Positions 16,171-26,802 of a DNA stretch of 64,000 nt are shown here, piece by piece; positions within the stretch are counted from its first letter, which is position 1, and every line of letters begins with the position of its first letter. The notes under the pieces are model-generated. The model made no database searches. It was given only the letters and a program-made list of their open reading frames with translations, and was not told the origin of the DNA. Origin of the DNA: Guyparkeria sp016278265 (lineage in GTDB: Bacteria > Pseudomonadota > Gammaproteobacteria > Halothiobacillales > Halothiobacillaceae); the NCBI RefSeq assembly GCF_044582145.1, contig NZ_JBDODO010000001.1. One strand, given 5' to 3'. The translations under genes and the position numbers were made by a program.

Positions 16171-17549
16171 GCGGGATGCGAGTCACGCGCTGGTTCTCGG
16201 CGTCATTGCTGGCGGCCCTGCTCGCCGTCGGTGGGTCGCTGCCGGCCAGTGCGGACATCCCGCTGCCGGATCGTGATCGCGAGGCGGCTGGCTTCGCCGA
16301 GCGCGTCGAGCTGGGACCGATCGAGCCGCTCCCGGCGACAACCGTGCCGGTCAGTCGGGACGGCGCCGGGCGCCTGCCGCGCGGGGTGATCGTCGAGACC
16401 GAGGCGGCCGCGATCGATCCCGTGCAACGCCAGACTGTCCTGGTCACCCAGACCATCCTCGATCCGGCCCGGCAGTTGCGCGGCGTGGAGGTGCATCGCC
16501 CGGAGGGGCAGGGCGTCGACACGCAGGTGCTGGAAGCGACGCAGGACACCGTCGAGATTGACGGGCGGCGCGTGGTCCGGCGTCACTACCGCTGGGCCGT
16601 GCAGGCCTTGCGCGGCGGCGAGGTAACCCTGGAGTTCCAGCGCATCGATTTCGACGTGGTCGGCCGCGCCCAGAGCGAATTTGCCTGGGTGCCGGTCGCG
16701 CGACGGTTGGCGGTCGCGCCGCTGCCCGCCCATCTGCCCGAATACCTGCCGGTCGCCCCGGCGTTGTCACTGCGGGACATGCAGGTCAGTGAACTGGTCG
16801 CTGGCGAGCCCGGTGAGTGGCGCATTTTAGTGATCGGCGAAGGATTGTCGGAGAAGGCGTTGGAGCAACTGTTGCGGGCACAGCTGGTCGCCCCGACGGG
16901 GCTGCGCATCGACGAGCCGTCGATTCGATTGGCTCCGGACCAGTCGCGTGCAGAATCGATGGGGCCGTTGGCTCATGTTTGGGAGGTGCGATTCTCGCTC
17001 CTGCCGGCCGTTACGGGCGATGGCGATGGCGATGGTGCTCGAGATGCTCGTTTGCCGGCGCTCAAGCTGCCCTACATCGACCCGACGGCCGACAAGCCGG
17101 GAACGGCGATCGATTACGCCCGCAGCGAGTCACAATCGGTCCGTTGGCAGGCCGAACCGGCCGAGCAACGGCTCGCCGCCATCCGTGCCGCCGTGCCCTG
17201 GGTGTTGGCCGGCCTGGTCGGTCTCCTGCTGCTGGGCTTGCCGGCCCGAGCGGGATTCCGTTGGTGGAGTACCCGTCTTGACTGGCGTCGCGCCCAGCAG
17301 GAACTGCGGTCCGCCACGGATCCGCAGGCCTTGCGTGAGCGATTGAGCGGCGTGCTCGCCGGCTTGCCGCAGCCGATGGTGAGCCCCGTGCGCTCGGCGT
17401 TGCTGGCCCGTGGCGCGCCGACGGACTGGCTGGAGGCGCGTTCGACCCTCGAGCGCCTGCGCTTTGCCGGGGACGAGGCCGACGACGAGGCATTCCGGGC
17501 GGCGCGCGAGACCCTGACCCGGTCGCTTCCCCTTGGGTGGTTCCGCTAG
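16167..17549 (+). CDS. batD: BatD-like periplasmic protein with C-terminal anchor
   Basis: 460 residues. A signal peptide (SASLLAALLAVGGSLPASAD), a beta-rich periplasmic region, one membrane helix near residues 345-365 (VPWVLAGLVGLLLLGLP) and a cytosolic tail match BatD, the last member of MoxR-Bat operons. The ATG overlaps the previous stop. A short GATGGCGATGGC run at about 17020-17036 encodes a Gly-Asp repeat. Confidence 0.85.
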   Translation: MSGMRVTRWFSASLLAALLAVGGSLPASADIPLPDRDREAAGFAERVELGPIEPLPATTVPVSRDGAGRLPRGVIVETEAAAIDPVQRQTVLVTQTILDPARQLRGVEVHRPEGQGVDTQVLEATQDTVEIDGRRVVRRHYRWAVQALRGGEVTLEFQRIDFDVVGRAQSEFAWVPVARRLAVAPLPAHLPEYLPVAPALSLRDMQVSELVAGEPGEWRILVIGEGLSEKALEQLLRAQLVAPTGLRIDEPSIRLAPDQSRAESMGPLAHVWEVRFSLLPAVTGDGDGDGARDARLPALKLPYIDPTADKPGTAIDYARSESQSVRWQAEPAEQRLAAIRAAVPWVLAGLVGLLLLGLPARAGFRWWSTRLDWRRAQQELRSATDPQALRERLSGVLAGLPQPMVSPVRSALLARGAPTDWLEARSTLERLRFAGDEADDEAFRAARETLTRSLPLGWFR

Positions 17550-17633
17550 GCTCTCTATAGTCGCCTACCGGGCCTTGGTGTAAGGTTGGCGACGGCCCGC
17601 CGGGCAACCCTATTCGAGCGAACGAGCGAGACG

Positions 17634-18617
17634 ATGAGCATGCAGTTGAACGAGATCCGCGCATTGATGGCCGATGACATGCAGGCCGTCGACCGCGTGA
17701 TCATGCATCGGCTCGGCTCGGACGTCGCCCTGATCAACCAGCTGGGCAGCTACATCGTCCATTCTGGCGGCAAGCGCTTCCGGCCGTTGCTGCATATGCT
17801 CGCCAGTCGGGCACTGCGTGGCCAGGACGCGGAACTGCCGGGTTCAGCGCAGATGGCCGCCGTGGTGGAGTTCATCCATACCGCGACCCTGCTGCACGAC
17901 GACGTGGTCGACGAGTCCACGCTGCGTCGTGGTCACGACACGGCCAATGCCCGGTTCGGCAACGCCGCCTCGGTGCTTACCGGGGACTTCCTCTACTCGC
18001 GCGCCTTCCAGATGATGGTCGAGGTCGAGCGCCCGCGTGTGATGGCGATACTCGCCGATGCCACCAATCGCATCGCGGAAGGCGAGGTGTTGCAGCTGAT
18101 GAACATCGGCGACGCGACGGTCTCCGAGGCGCTCTACATGGACGTCATCGGCCGCAAGACAGCCACCCTGTTCGAGGCCGCCTGTCGTCTGGCCGCCGTG
18201 CTCGATGACCGCGACGAGGTCACCGAGCGCGCCTTGGGCGACTACGGTTATCGACTGGGTGTGGCCTTCCAGCTGATCGATGACGTGCTGGACTACCGCG
18301 GCGACGAGGCGCAGACCGGCAAACACGTCGGTGACGATCTCGCCGAGGGCAAGCCCACCCTGCCCCTGATCATCGCCATGGCGCGGGCGGATGCCGCCGG
18401 CGCCGAGCTGGTGCGCGAGGCGATTGAGTCGCAGTCGGCCAACCGGATCGACGAGGTGCTCGAAGTAGTTGAACGGACCGACGCTCTCTCGTATACTTCG
18501 GCGCTCGCTGAACGTGAGGCCGATGCGGCCAAGCAGGCACTGGGGGTTTTGCCCGACAGTGACCATTCCCGAGCGATGGCCGCCCTGGCGGACATCAGCG
18601 TTCAGCGCGACCACTGA
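17634..18617 (+). CDS. ispB: All-trans octaprenyl-diphosphate synthase (polyprenyl synthetase)
   Basis: Makes the side chain of ubiquinone. Both aspartate-rich motifs are present: LLHDDVVDE and the second, QLIDDVLDY, together with the GGKRFRPLL substrate-binding stretch near residue 45. Starting at ATG 17634 gives 327 residues, close to the family norm of 323; an upstream in-frame start would add an unlikely 16 residues. The neighbouring tRNA-Pro gene follows directly. Confidence 0.93.
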   Translation: MSMQLNEIRALMADDMQAVDRVIMHRLGSDVALINQLGSYIVHSGGKRFRPLLHMLASRALRGQDAELPGSAQMAAVVEFIHTATLLHDDVVDESTLRRGHDTANARFGNAASVLTGDFLYSRAFQMMVEVERPRVMAILADATNRIAEGEVLQLMNIGDATVSEALYMDVIGRKTATLFEAACRLAAVLDDRDEVTERALGDYGYRLGVAFQLIDDVLDYRGDEAQTGKHVGDDLAEGKPTLPLIIAMARADAAGAELVREAIESQSANRIDEVLEVVERTDALSYTSALAEREADAAKQALGVLPDSDHSRAMAALADISVQRDH

Positions 18618-18640
18618 CGTTTCAGGCGTCAACGGTCTTT

Positions 18641-18717
18641 CGGAGTGTAGCTCAGCTTGGTAGAGCACTACGTTCGGGACGTAGGGGTCGTAGGTTCGAA
18701 TCCTGCCACTCCGACCA
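18641..18717 (+). tRNA. tRNA-Pro (anticodon CGG)
   Basis: 77-nt cloverleaf. The acceptor stem CGGAGTG pairs with CACTCCG, then A and an encoded CCA. The D stem is GCTC/GAGC, and the anticodon stem CTACG/CGTAG encloses the loop TTCGGGA, giving anticodon CGG for codon CCG. The T arm contains TTCGAAT. All stems pair. Confidence 0.97.
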
Positions 18718-18725
18718 AATTCCCC

Positions 18726-18760
18726 GGCCGGGACCTCGTTTACGGGGTCCCGGCCTTTTT
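18726..18760 (+). terminator. Rho-independent terminator after tRNA-Pro
   Basis: GGCCGGGACC pairs perfectly with GGTCCCGGCC (10 bp) around a 10-nt loop, followed directly by TTTTT and a further T-rich stretch. Confidence 0.92.
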
Positions 18761-18864
18761 GGTTTTGGGGTTCTGCGTGCTCACCACGGGCGGGTAGCTG
18801 CCGTGAGCGAGCGGCGTGGTTCGTTTCGCACGCCAGCGTACGTTGGGCGGCCAGTTCGAGTGGG

Positions 18865-19135
18865 TCGTCGGGCGTGCGAGCCCCTTTTCTTGCTTGCCCA
18901 AGAAAAGAGGCGAAAAGAAGGGCACCCCGGCGCCTTGGCCCTGCGGGCCTGATCGCCGCGGATGATATCCGCGACAATCAGCCTCGCGAACGAGGGGTTG
19001 CGGACGGGTCGGTTCGACGCGACATCCTGTCGCGGCGAACCTCTGGCCGACGTCCATGCCGGCCAGACCCTGCAACCCCTCGCTCGCGAGGCAAGGCACA
19101 AGGGGAATCCGCCCTGCGTTGCCATGCCGGGGCGC
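18865..19135 (+). repeat. Dispersed intergenic repeat, copy 1
   Basis: GC-rich non-coding stretch between the tRNA terminator and yheS. It includes CCTTGGCCCTGCGGGCCT (about 18939-18956), then TTCGACGCGACATCCTGTCGC near 19014 and GACGTCCATGCC near 19048. All three blocks recur in the same order near 60550-60655. The segment reads through as an open frame in front of yheS, but without coding character. Confidence 0.6.
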
Positions 19136-19224
19136 TTGAAGGGTTTCAAACTCTCGGCGCCCCCTTGCCCCGCTCATTTGCGACGTCGCCAACCTTTACG
19201 GCGTCGATTCCGATTGGAGACCAC

Positions 19225-21156
<1,932 letters not shown>

Positions 21157-21295
21157 GGACGAGCCTGGCTACCGTTTCCGGGTGGTTGGTGGCGGGTCTA
21201 TACTGCCAGGCGACCGATCGTAAGTGGTTTCGATCACGGTTGGCGGCGGAAGGCCGGCTGGGCACGGGATAGGCGAACGAGGAGCGCTCGCAGGC

Positions 21296-22102
21296 ATGCA
21301 CAGGGAAGGTGAGTTGGACATTCGCGAGGCCCCGGGGATGGCTTGTGGGCGCGCGCCGGGCGGCCGGCCCTCGCAGCAGGATGACCTGATCTGCCTGCAC
21401 GACGCACGCGAGTCGACCTCGCTGATGGTGCTGGCCGACGGCATGGGCGGTGACGGCGCCGGCGAGCTCGCCTCGGGCGGGGTCATCCACGCCGCCCGGG
21501 AGTTGTGGGACGAGCGGGCCTGGCGCGAGCAGCCCGGCGCGCTGTTTCTCGAAACCCTATGCCAGGCGGCGCATGACGAGATTCGTCGGCGCAACGCCTG
21601 GGTGGCCGCCGAGCCGCATTCCACCATCATCGCGCTGTTGCTGCGTGGCGGACAGGCCTACTGGGCCCACGTCGGCGACAGCCGTCTTTACCATTTCCGG
21701 GGCCGGCGCTGCCTGAGCGTCACCCGGGACCACAGCCTGGCCCGGCTCAAGCTCGATCGCGGCGAGATACGCGAGGTCGACATGGCCCATGACCCCGACC
21801 AGCACGTGCTCTTGCGGGGGCTGGGCGGCAACGAGCCGCCCGAGGTCGAACATGGCTATGCCGTCGTGCGACCCGGTGACGGCTTCGCGCTATGCACTGA
21901 CGGCATCTGGGAGACCCTGAGTCGCGCGGAGCTGGCCGGCCTGCTGCGCGCGCCCGACCTGTTCGACGCCCTGCATAAAGGACTCGCCCTCGGGGCCCAG
22001 CGCGGTGGCGAGACGGGTGACAACCTCGGTCTGATCCTCGCGCGCACCGAGCGCCCCGCTTCCTGGCTGGGCCGTCTGGCGGGGCGACTGTCGATTACCT
22101 GA
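21296..22102 (+). CDS. PP2C-family Ser/Thr protein phosphatase
   Basis: Metal-dependent phosphatase of 268 residues. Family motifs are SQQDD, LADGMGGDGAGE, HVGDSRLYHF, TRDHS, CTDGIWE and GDNLGL, so the metal-binding aspartates look intact. There is no membrane segment. The ATG at 21296 follows GAGGAG. It lies beside a LysM lipoprotein and a convergent Ser/Thr kinase and FHA gene, so it probably removes phosphates placed by that kinase (inference). Confidence 0.9.
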   Translation: MHREGELDIREAPGMACGRAPGGRPSQQDDLICLHDARESTSLMVLADGMGGDGAGELASGGVIHAARELWDERAWREQPGALFLETLCQAAHDEIRRRNAWVAAEPHSTIIALLLRGGQAYWAHVGDSRLYHFRGRRCLSVTRDHSLARLKLDRGEIREVDMAHDPDQHVLLRGLGGNEPPEVEHGYAVVRPGDGFALCTDGIWETLSRAELAGLLRAPDLFDALHKGLALGAQRGGETGDNLGLILARTERPASWLGRLAGRLSIT

Positions 22103-22133
22103 ATCCATTTCCTTGAATCACGGCAACCGAACC

Positions 22134-23186
22134 ATGATGACTTTCGGTGGACGCTCCGACTCCCTAGGGAACCCCTGCAGAGGTTCCCTAACCCGACTCG
22201 TTCAGGTCGTCGCCCTGCTGCTGGGCTCGGCCGTCCTGGCCGGCTGTGCCCAGCTCGGCGAGCTCGATGCCCGCCTACAGGGACTGGCGGGTGGTGATGG
22301 CAAACAGGCCGAATCCCCGCCGGTCGAGGAGTCGGCCGTTGCCCCGCCGGCCGACCGTCGCTCGCTGGACGCGATCCTCGATGATCTCCAGCGCGGTGGC
22401 TACGCGCGCGGTCGCCGGGATCTCGCCCGGTACCTGGAACGACACCCCGACGACATGGTGGCCCGGGCCGTGATGCGCCAGCTGACCGCCGATCCCGAGG
22501 AGGTGCTCGGTCGCCAGTCGCACGAATACACGGTGCGCCCGGGCGATTCCTACAGCGCCCTGGCGGCCCGTCACCTCGGCGATGCCGGGTTGTTCCTGCT
22601 CCTCGCCCGCTACAACGACTCCGAAAACCCCTCCGACCTGCGCGTCGGCGAGACCTTGCGCCTGCCCGGACAGACGCGCTCGACCGATGCCGGGTCGGCC
22701 GCCTCGGTGGACGAGGGGCAGCCGGCGCGTCGGCAGTTCGACCGGGCCCCGATTCCCTCGCGGCAGACGGCCGCGGCACTGGCCTTGCCGGACGCTCCCT
22801 TGCAGTCGTTCCAGCCCGCCGCCGACGACCGCGGGTCCGCGTCGTCGCGATCGTCGTCGAATGAGGCCGGAACGCGCGCCGAACGATTGCAGAGCGAGGC
22901 CATGTCCCTGCTCGCCGACGACCGCCCCGAGGCGGCGCTCCAGCGGTTCGAGGCCGCGCTGGCCGAACAGGAGGGCATCGAGCCGGCCGCCAGCCGGGTG
23001 CCCGCGCTGCGCGAACGGCTGGTCGATGAGTATCACCAGCGGGCGATCCTGCGCTATCGCAACCAACAACTGGACGAGGCGATCGACCTATGGGATCGCG
23101 TGCTGGCGATCGATCCGACCTTCGAGCCCGCCCGCACCTACCGGGCGCGTGCCCGCGAATTGCAGCGTCGCGTCGACCAGTTGTGA
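22134..23186 (+). CDS. LysM- and TPR-containing lipoprotein
   Basis: Envelope lipoprotein. A hydrophobic signal (LVQVVALLLGSAVLAGC) ends in the lipobox LAGC. A LysM domain (YTVRPGDSYSALAARHLGD...LRVGETLRLP) for peptidoglycan binding follows, then a Ser/Pro-rich linker and C-terminal TPR-like repeats (about 255-345). A TTG at 22113 is a possible earlier start; ATG 22134 is preferred, though no ribosome site decides. The coding start contains a perfect inverted repeat (22165-22190) that adds about 15 residues before the hydrophobic core. It lies between PP2C and the Ser/Thr kinase genes. Confidence 0.8.
   Translation: MMTFGGRSDSLGNPCRGSLTRLVQVVALLLGSAVLAGCAQLGELDARLQGLAGGDGKQAESPPVEESAVAPPADRRSLDAILDDLQRGGYARGRRDLARYLERHPDDMVARAVMRQLTADPEEVLGRQSHEYTVRPGDSYSALAARHLGDAGLFLLLARYNDSENPSDLRVGETLRLPGQTRSTDAGSAASVDEGQPARRQFDRAPIPSRQTAAALALPDAPLQSFQPAADDRGSASSRSSSNEAGTRAERLQSEAMSLLADDRPEAALQRFEAALAEQEGIEPAASRVPALRERLVDEYHQRAILRYRNQQLDEAIDLWDRVLAIDPTFEPARTYRARARELQRRVDQL
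22161..22190. repeat. Short palindromic element inside the lipoprotein 5' end
   Basis: TAGGGAACC (22165-22173) and GGTTCCCTA (22182-22190) form a perfect 9-bp inverted repeat around an 8-nt spacer holding CTGCAG. The overlapping TCCCTAGGGA (22161-22170) is itself palindromic. It looks like a small inserted element or MITE tip. Confidence 0.55.
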
Positions 23187-23214
23187 CCCAAACGGGTGAT
23201 GGCGCGCCGCTGAG

Positions 23215-24912
23215 TTATCGCGGTTGCTCGGTCGGTTCGTCGCCTGAGGCATCACCCGGCTCGATCACGCGTGTCGGCTCGGTATCGGTGGTCGGGTTCG
23301 GCTGGTCGGTCGACGGGGTGGCCTCGCGCCGGGAGAGCGATTCGCTCATCAGGTTGAAGGCCGTGAACAGGCGGCCGAATTCGTCGCGCCGCACCAGTCG
23401 GATGCGATGACCGGTCTCGCCCCGGGCAACGCGCATCAGCGCGTCGCGCAGCACGTCGAGCGGGGCGAGCAGCCGACGGAACAGCCACCAGGCCGCGCCC
23501 ACCACCACCACTAGCGTCGCCAGCAGCGCGGTGATCATCGCCATCAACGTCGTCCGGTTCGCCGCGGCCAACGGCTCGCTCTCGACCCCGAGCCGCAATG
23601 TGCCGATCGGATGCGACTGGTAGCGGATGGGCACGTCGAACAGCAGCAGGGTCTCGTCCGTGTCCGTCGCCGGCAGTGTGCCGTGATGGCTGACGATGCC
23701 GTCGTTGAGGTCGCGTCGGCGGGTCTCGGGTAGGGCCGGCAGCAGCGCGCCGACCTCCTCGTTGCGGGCGCTGGCGATCACCTGGCGCTCGCGGTTGGCG
23801 ACGGCCAGGTAGCGGATCTGGTCATTGCGCCGCATGTCCTTGACCAGGGCGCGCACGGCGACCTCGTCGTTGAGCAGCAGGTCCTCGGCGGTTTCATGCG
23901 CGATGGTGCGTCCCAATGACGCGCCGAAGTCCAGGGCCAGGCCGGTCAGTGCCTGATCCTGCTTGACGTAGACCGAGCCCAGCCCGGTGAGCAGGGTGAC
24001 GGTGAGGATGGTGCCGAGGATCGCCGCCCAGCGCACCCGCATCGGCAGGATTCGGTTGGCGATCGGGTCCGCCCGCAGGCGCTCGATCTCGCGCCGGGCG
24101 TGCCGCAGGTCGTCGATCACCTCGTGGCCGTGCTGGTAGCGCTGTTTGGCGTCCGACTGGAGCAGGCTGCGGGTGATCTCCAACAGCACCTCGGGCGTAG
24201 TCGGCTCACGCGGGATCAGCGGCGGCTGCGGGTTGTCGTGGCGTTCGGCCATCAGTCGGTCGATCTCCGACTCCTGCCACGGCTTGTTCCCGGTCAGTAG
24301 CCAGAACAGCAGCACGCCGAGCGAAAACAGATCGCTGCGGCCGTCGGTCGCCGCGCCACGCAACTGCTCGGGCGACATGTAGGCGGGGGTGCCGGCAACC
24401 ATGCCGTCATGGTGCTCGTCGCCCTCGGGCAGACGCGCCACGCCGAAATCGTTGACCTTGGCGAGGGTCCAGCCCTCAACCAGGATGATGTTGTCCGGCT
24501 TGATGTCCTGGTGGATCACGCCGTGGCGGTGGGCGAAGTCGAGTGCGGCGGCGATCTGTCCGACCAGGTCGATGACGACCGGTATCGAGGGGAAGCCCTC
24601 GCGGGCGACGCGATCGGCCAGGGTCTCGCCGCGCAGCCGCTCCATGGCGATGTAGGGCTGGCCGTCGGCCTCACCGACGTCATAGATGGTGACGATATTG
24701 GGGTGGTTGAGCGTGCCGGCGGCGCGGGCCTCGGTAAGAAAGCGGCGCCGGTAGGCGTCGTCGCGCGCCACCTCGTCGCGCAGGCACTTGATCGCCAGAT
24801 GGCGATTGATGCTGGGGTCGAAGCCGGCATAGACGATCGACATCGCCCCCTTGCCGAGGACCCCCTCGATCCGGTAGCGGCCGATCGTGGTCGGCGTCTC
24901 GCGGGCCGTCAC
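23215..24912 (-). CDS. Membrane Ser/Thr protein kinase with sensor and HAMP-like region
   Basis: 565 residues. The N-terminal Hanks-type kinase domain (about 12-265) has the glycine loop VLGKGAMSIVYAG, the catalytic lysine in LAIKCLRD, the catalytic loop HQDIKPDN (Gln in place of the usual Arg before Asp), NDFGVARL and the GTPAYMSPEQ activation segment. A membrane helix near 295-315, a periplasmic sensor region of about 150 residues, a second helix near 460-480 and a HAMP-like segment follow. The last 40 residues are Thr/Pro/Asp-rich. The GTG start at 24912 lies 7 nt after the FHA gene, and the two are cotranscribed. Confidence 0.9.
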   Translation of the reverse strand: MTARETPTTIGRYRIEGVLGKGAMSIVYAGFDPSINRHLAIKCLRDEVARDDAYRRRFLTEARAAGTLNHPNIVTIYDVGEADGQPYIAMERLRGETLADRVAREGFPSIPVVIDLVGQIAAALDFAHRHGVIHQDIKPDNIILVEGWTLAKVNDFGVARLPEGDEHHDGMVAGTPAYMSPEQLRGAATDGRSDLFSLGVLLFWLLTGNKPWQESEIDRLMAERHDNPQPPLIPREPTTPEVLLEITRSLLQSDAKQRYQHGHEVIDDLRHARREIERLRADPIANRILPMRVRWAAILGTILTVTLLTGLGSVYVKQDQALTGLALDFGASLGRTIAHETAEDLLLNDEVAVRALVKDMRRNDQIRYLAVANRERQVIASARNEEVGALLPALPETRRRDLNDGIVSHHGTLPATDTDETLLLFDVPIRYQSHPIGTLRLGVESEPLAAANRTTLMAMITALLATLVVVVGAAWWLFRRLLAPLDVLRDALMRVARGETGHRIRLVRRDEFGRLFTAFNLMSESLSRREATPSTDQPNPTTDTEPTRVIEPGDASGDEPTEQPR

Positions 24913-24919
24913 GGCCGGC

Positions 24920-25459
24920 TCAGTTCCAGATCAGGTAGAAGGCCAGCCCCATGGCCGCGAGCAACAGTGCGCCCACCAGCCAGTGGCGAGGCGCGACTCG
25001 CCCTTCGCCGACCTCGCGGGTGAGAAAGACGAATTCCGCCTGGCCCAACCGCACGCGATCGCCATGCCTGAGGGTGGCCTCGTGCACGCGCTGGTCGTTG
25101 ACGAAGGTGCCGTTGGTGGACAGCATGTTCATGACGACGTGGTGGCCCTGCTGGTTGAGGATCCACGCGTGCGAGGAGGAAACGCTGGGTTCGTCGAGGA
25201 CGATGTCGTTGTCCTCGCGCCGGCCGATGGTCTGGCGGCCGGCGCGCAGGGTGAACCGCTTCCCCTCGATGCCGCCGCTGACGCCTTCGAGAATCGGTTC
25301 GGCGACCGAGGCGCGCTCGTTGCCCTGCGGTTCGGCGGCCTCGGCCTGCCGCTGCATCTCGTCGGCCTGGAAGAGCATGGTGCCCTGTGGGCCGGCCGAG
25401 CGGCTCGGGCGGTGATGGGTATTGGTGGAGCGGGCATCCTGCGCGTCGCGGCCTTCCAT
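24920..25459 (-). CDS. FHA-domain tail-anchored membrane protein
   Basis: 179 residues. The FHA fold, which binds phosphothreonine, is marked by TIGRREDNDIVLDEPSVSSS (residues about 85-104), H at the next turn, and STNGTFVN. A single C-terminal helix (WLVGALLLAAMGLAFYLIW) anchors it, leaving the FHA domain in the cytosol. The start at 25459 follows GAGGAG; an upstream in-frame start is less likely. Pairing with the downstream Ser/Thr kinase suggests it reads that kinase's phosphorylation. Confidence 0.9.
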   Translation of the reverse strand: MEGRDAQDARSTNTHHRPSRSAGPQGTMLFQADEMQRQAEAAEPQGNERASVAEPILEGVSGGIEGKRFTLRAGRQTIGRREDNDIVLDEPSVSSSHAWILNQQGHHVVMNMLSTNGTFVNDQRVHEATLRHGDRVRLGQAEFVFLTREVGEGRVAPRHWLVGALLLAAMGLAFYLIWN

Positions 25460-25638
25460 GTCGTCTCCTCGCGATGTGGCTGGGGTCACCATCATAGCCC
25501 AGAGCGCCGCGGTTACCAGAGATGCCCGGCTCGTGAACCAACCCGCCGGATCGCGGTCCATCTCCCCTCAGTCACATTGTCACAATACGGTAGCTTGGCG
25601 GCTTCAGGATGCCGCTATCGAATCCCAAGAGACCCATC

Positions 25639-26145
25639 ATGGACCTGTTGATCATCCGACACGCCGCCGCGCAGGATCGCGAGGACTTCGCCCGCGAGGG
25701 AGGGCCCGATACCGAGCGCCCACTGACCAAGCGGGGCATCGAGCGCATGCAGATGGAGGCGCGTGGCCTGACCACCATGGCGTTACCAATCGAGCGACTG
25801 GTAACCAGCCCGGCCACGCGCGCCGTGCAGACGGCCGAGATCGTCGCGCCGGGTATCGAGCAGCGCCGGGTCGAGCAGGAGGGGGTGTTCGCCCCGGACG
25901 CCCCCATTGGCGCGGCAGTGGAATGGCTGCGCAAGCAGCCCCGCGTGGATGGCATGGCCGTGGTCGGGCACGAGCCGAGCCTGGGGCAACTGGCCGAATG
26001 CCTGCTCGCCGGGCGCCCGTCCGGCAACATGCCGATGAAAAAGGGCGGCATGATCCTGATCCGCTTCGACAATGCCGTCGGTTACGGTGCCGGCAAGCTT
26101 GTCTGGGCCCTGCCGCCGGCGGTACTGCGTCGCCTGGCGGAATAG
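25639..26145 (+). CDS. sixA: SixA-type phosphohistidine phosphatase
   Basis: 168 residues of the histidine phosphatase superfamily. The RHA catalytic motif is at residues 7-9 (LLIIRHAAAQD); TSPATRAVQTAEIV and VVGHEPSLGQLAE supply the second histidine and substrate residues. In E. coli SixA dephosphorylates the nitrogen-related phosphotransfer protein NPr or ArcB. It stands alone between the FHA promoter region and a convergent DsrE-like gene. Confidence 0.9.
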   Translation: MDLLIIRHAAAQDREDFAREGGPDTERPLTKRGIERMQMEARGLTTMALPIERLVTSPATRAVQTAEIVAPGIEQRRVEQEGVFAPDAPIGAAVEWLRKQPRVDGMAVVGHEPSLGQLAECLLAGRPSGNMPMKKGGMILIRFDNAVGYGAGKLVWALPPAVLRRLAE

Positions 26146-26157
26146 GCGACCGGATAC

Positions 26158-26703
26158 TCAGAAGAACGGCAGATAGGCGTAGCCGCGACTCTGCAGGTCG
26201 ATGATGCGCGAGTAGGCGTCGTGGACCACCTCCACGCCGGGCAGCAGGTCGTCCTTATGCCAGCCGTGCGCCTTGAGCGTTTCGTAGCAGGCCTCGACGT
26301 GGGCACCCTGCTCGATCAGTTCCTTGACGATGTGGGCGTTGGGATTGCCGGTGAGCTGGTCTTCCTCGACGCGATAGGCCTCGTCGTCGAGCAGCCAGTA
26401 GCCCGCCGCGCCGTGCAGGACCAGGTGCATGTCGACGTGCTCGCGCTTCACGCCCAGCGCTTCATAACTTTGGTACAGGCCCCGGGCATAGTAGAGCGCC
26501 TTGCCGACGCCCGCCTCCCATTCGTCCTTCTTGATCCCGTAGACGACCTTGATCTCGTCCTCGTTCTGGATACCGGTGACGTCGTCCCAGGTAAAGTCCA
26601 GCGCGAGCTTGGATGAGGGTGCGGCCGCTGCCGCGAGCGGCAGGATCAATGAGATGGCGAGCAGCAGCCGGGCGGCCTGGCGCAACGGGAAAACAAGAGA
26701 CAT
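26158..26703 (-). CDS. Periplasmic DsrE/DsrF-like sulfur-relay family protein
   Basis: 181 residues with a signal peptide (LLLAISLILPLAAAAAPS) and a DsrE-like fold. The region HVDMHLVLHGAAGYWLLDDEAY and the cysteine in HVEACYETLKAHGW correspond to the strand and persulfide-carrying cysteine of the family. The start is after GGAGGAG. Exported DsrE proteins are frequent in sulfur oxidisers but functionally undefined. A second one, only distantly similar, is at 44793. Confidence 0.8.
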   Translation of the reverse strand: MSLVFPLRQAARLLLAISLILPLAAAAAPSSKLALDFTWDDVTGIQNEDEIKVVYGIKKDEWEAGVGKALYYARGLYQSYEALGVKREHVDMHLVLHGAAGYWLLDDEAYRVEEDQLTGNPNAHIVKELIEQGAHVEACYETLKAHGWHKDDLLPGVEVVHDAYSRIIDLQSRGYAYLPFF

Positions 26704-26802
26704 GGGACTCCTCCGGTCATTGAAACGTCTAGTCATGCTTTCTATCTGACATGACCGAGAGTAGACCTTCGTGACCGTGATGGCTGGGTCGGTGTCGCCG
26801 CG

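Noticed and set aside
21296..25459. Type VI secretion regulation (PpkA-PppA-Fha)
   Set aside because: No Tss genes in the neighbourhood, and the kinase has a HAMP-like sensor layout rather than PpkA.
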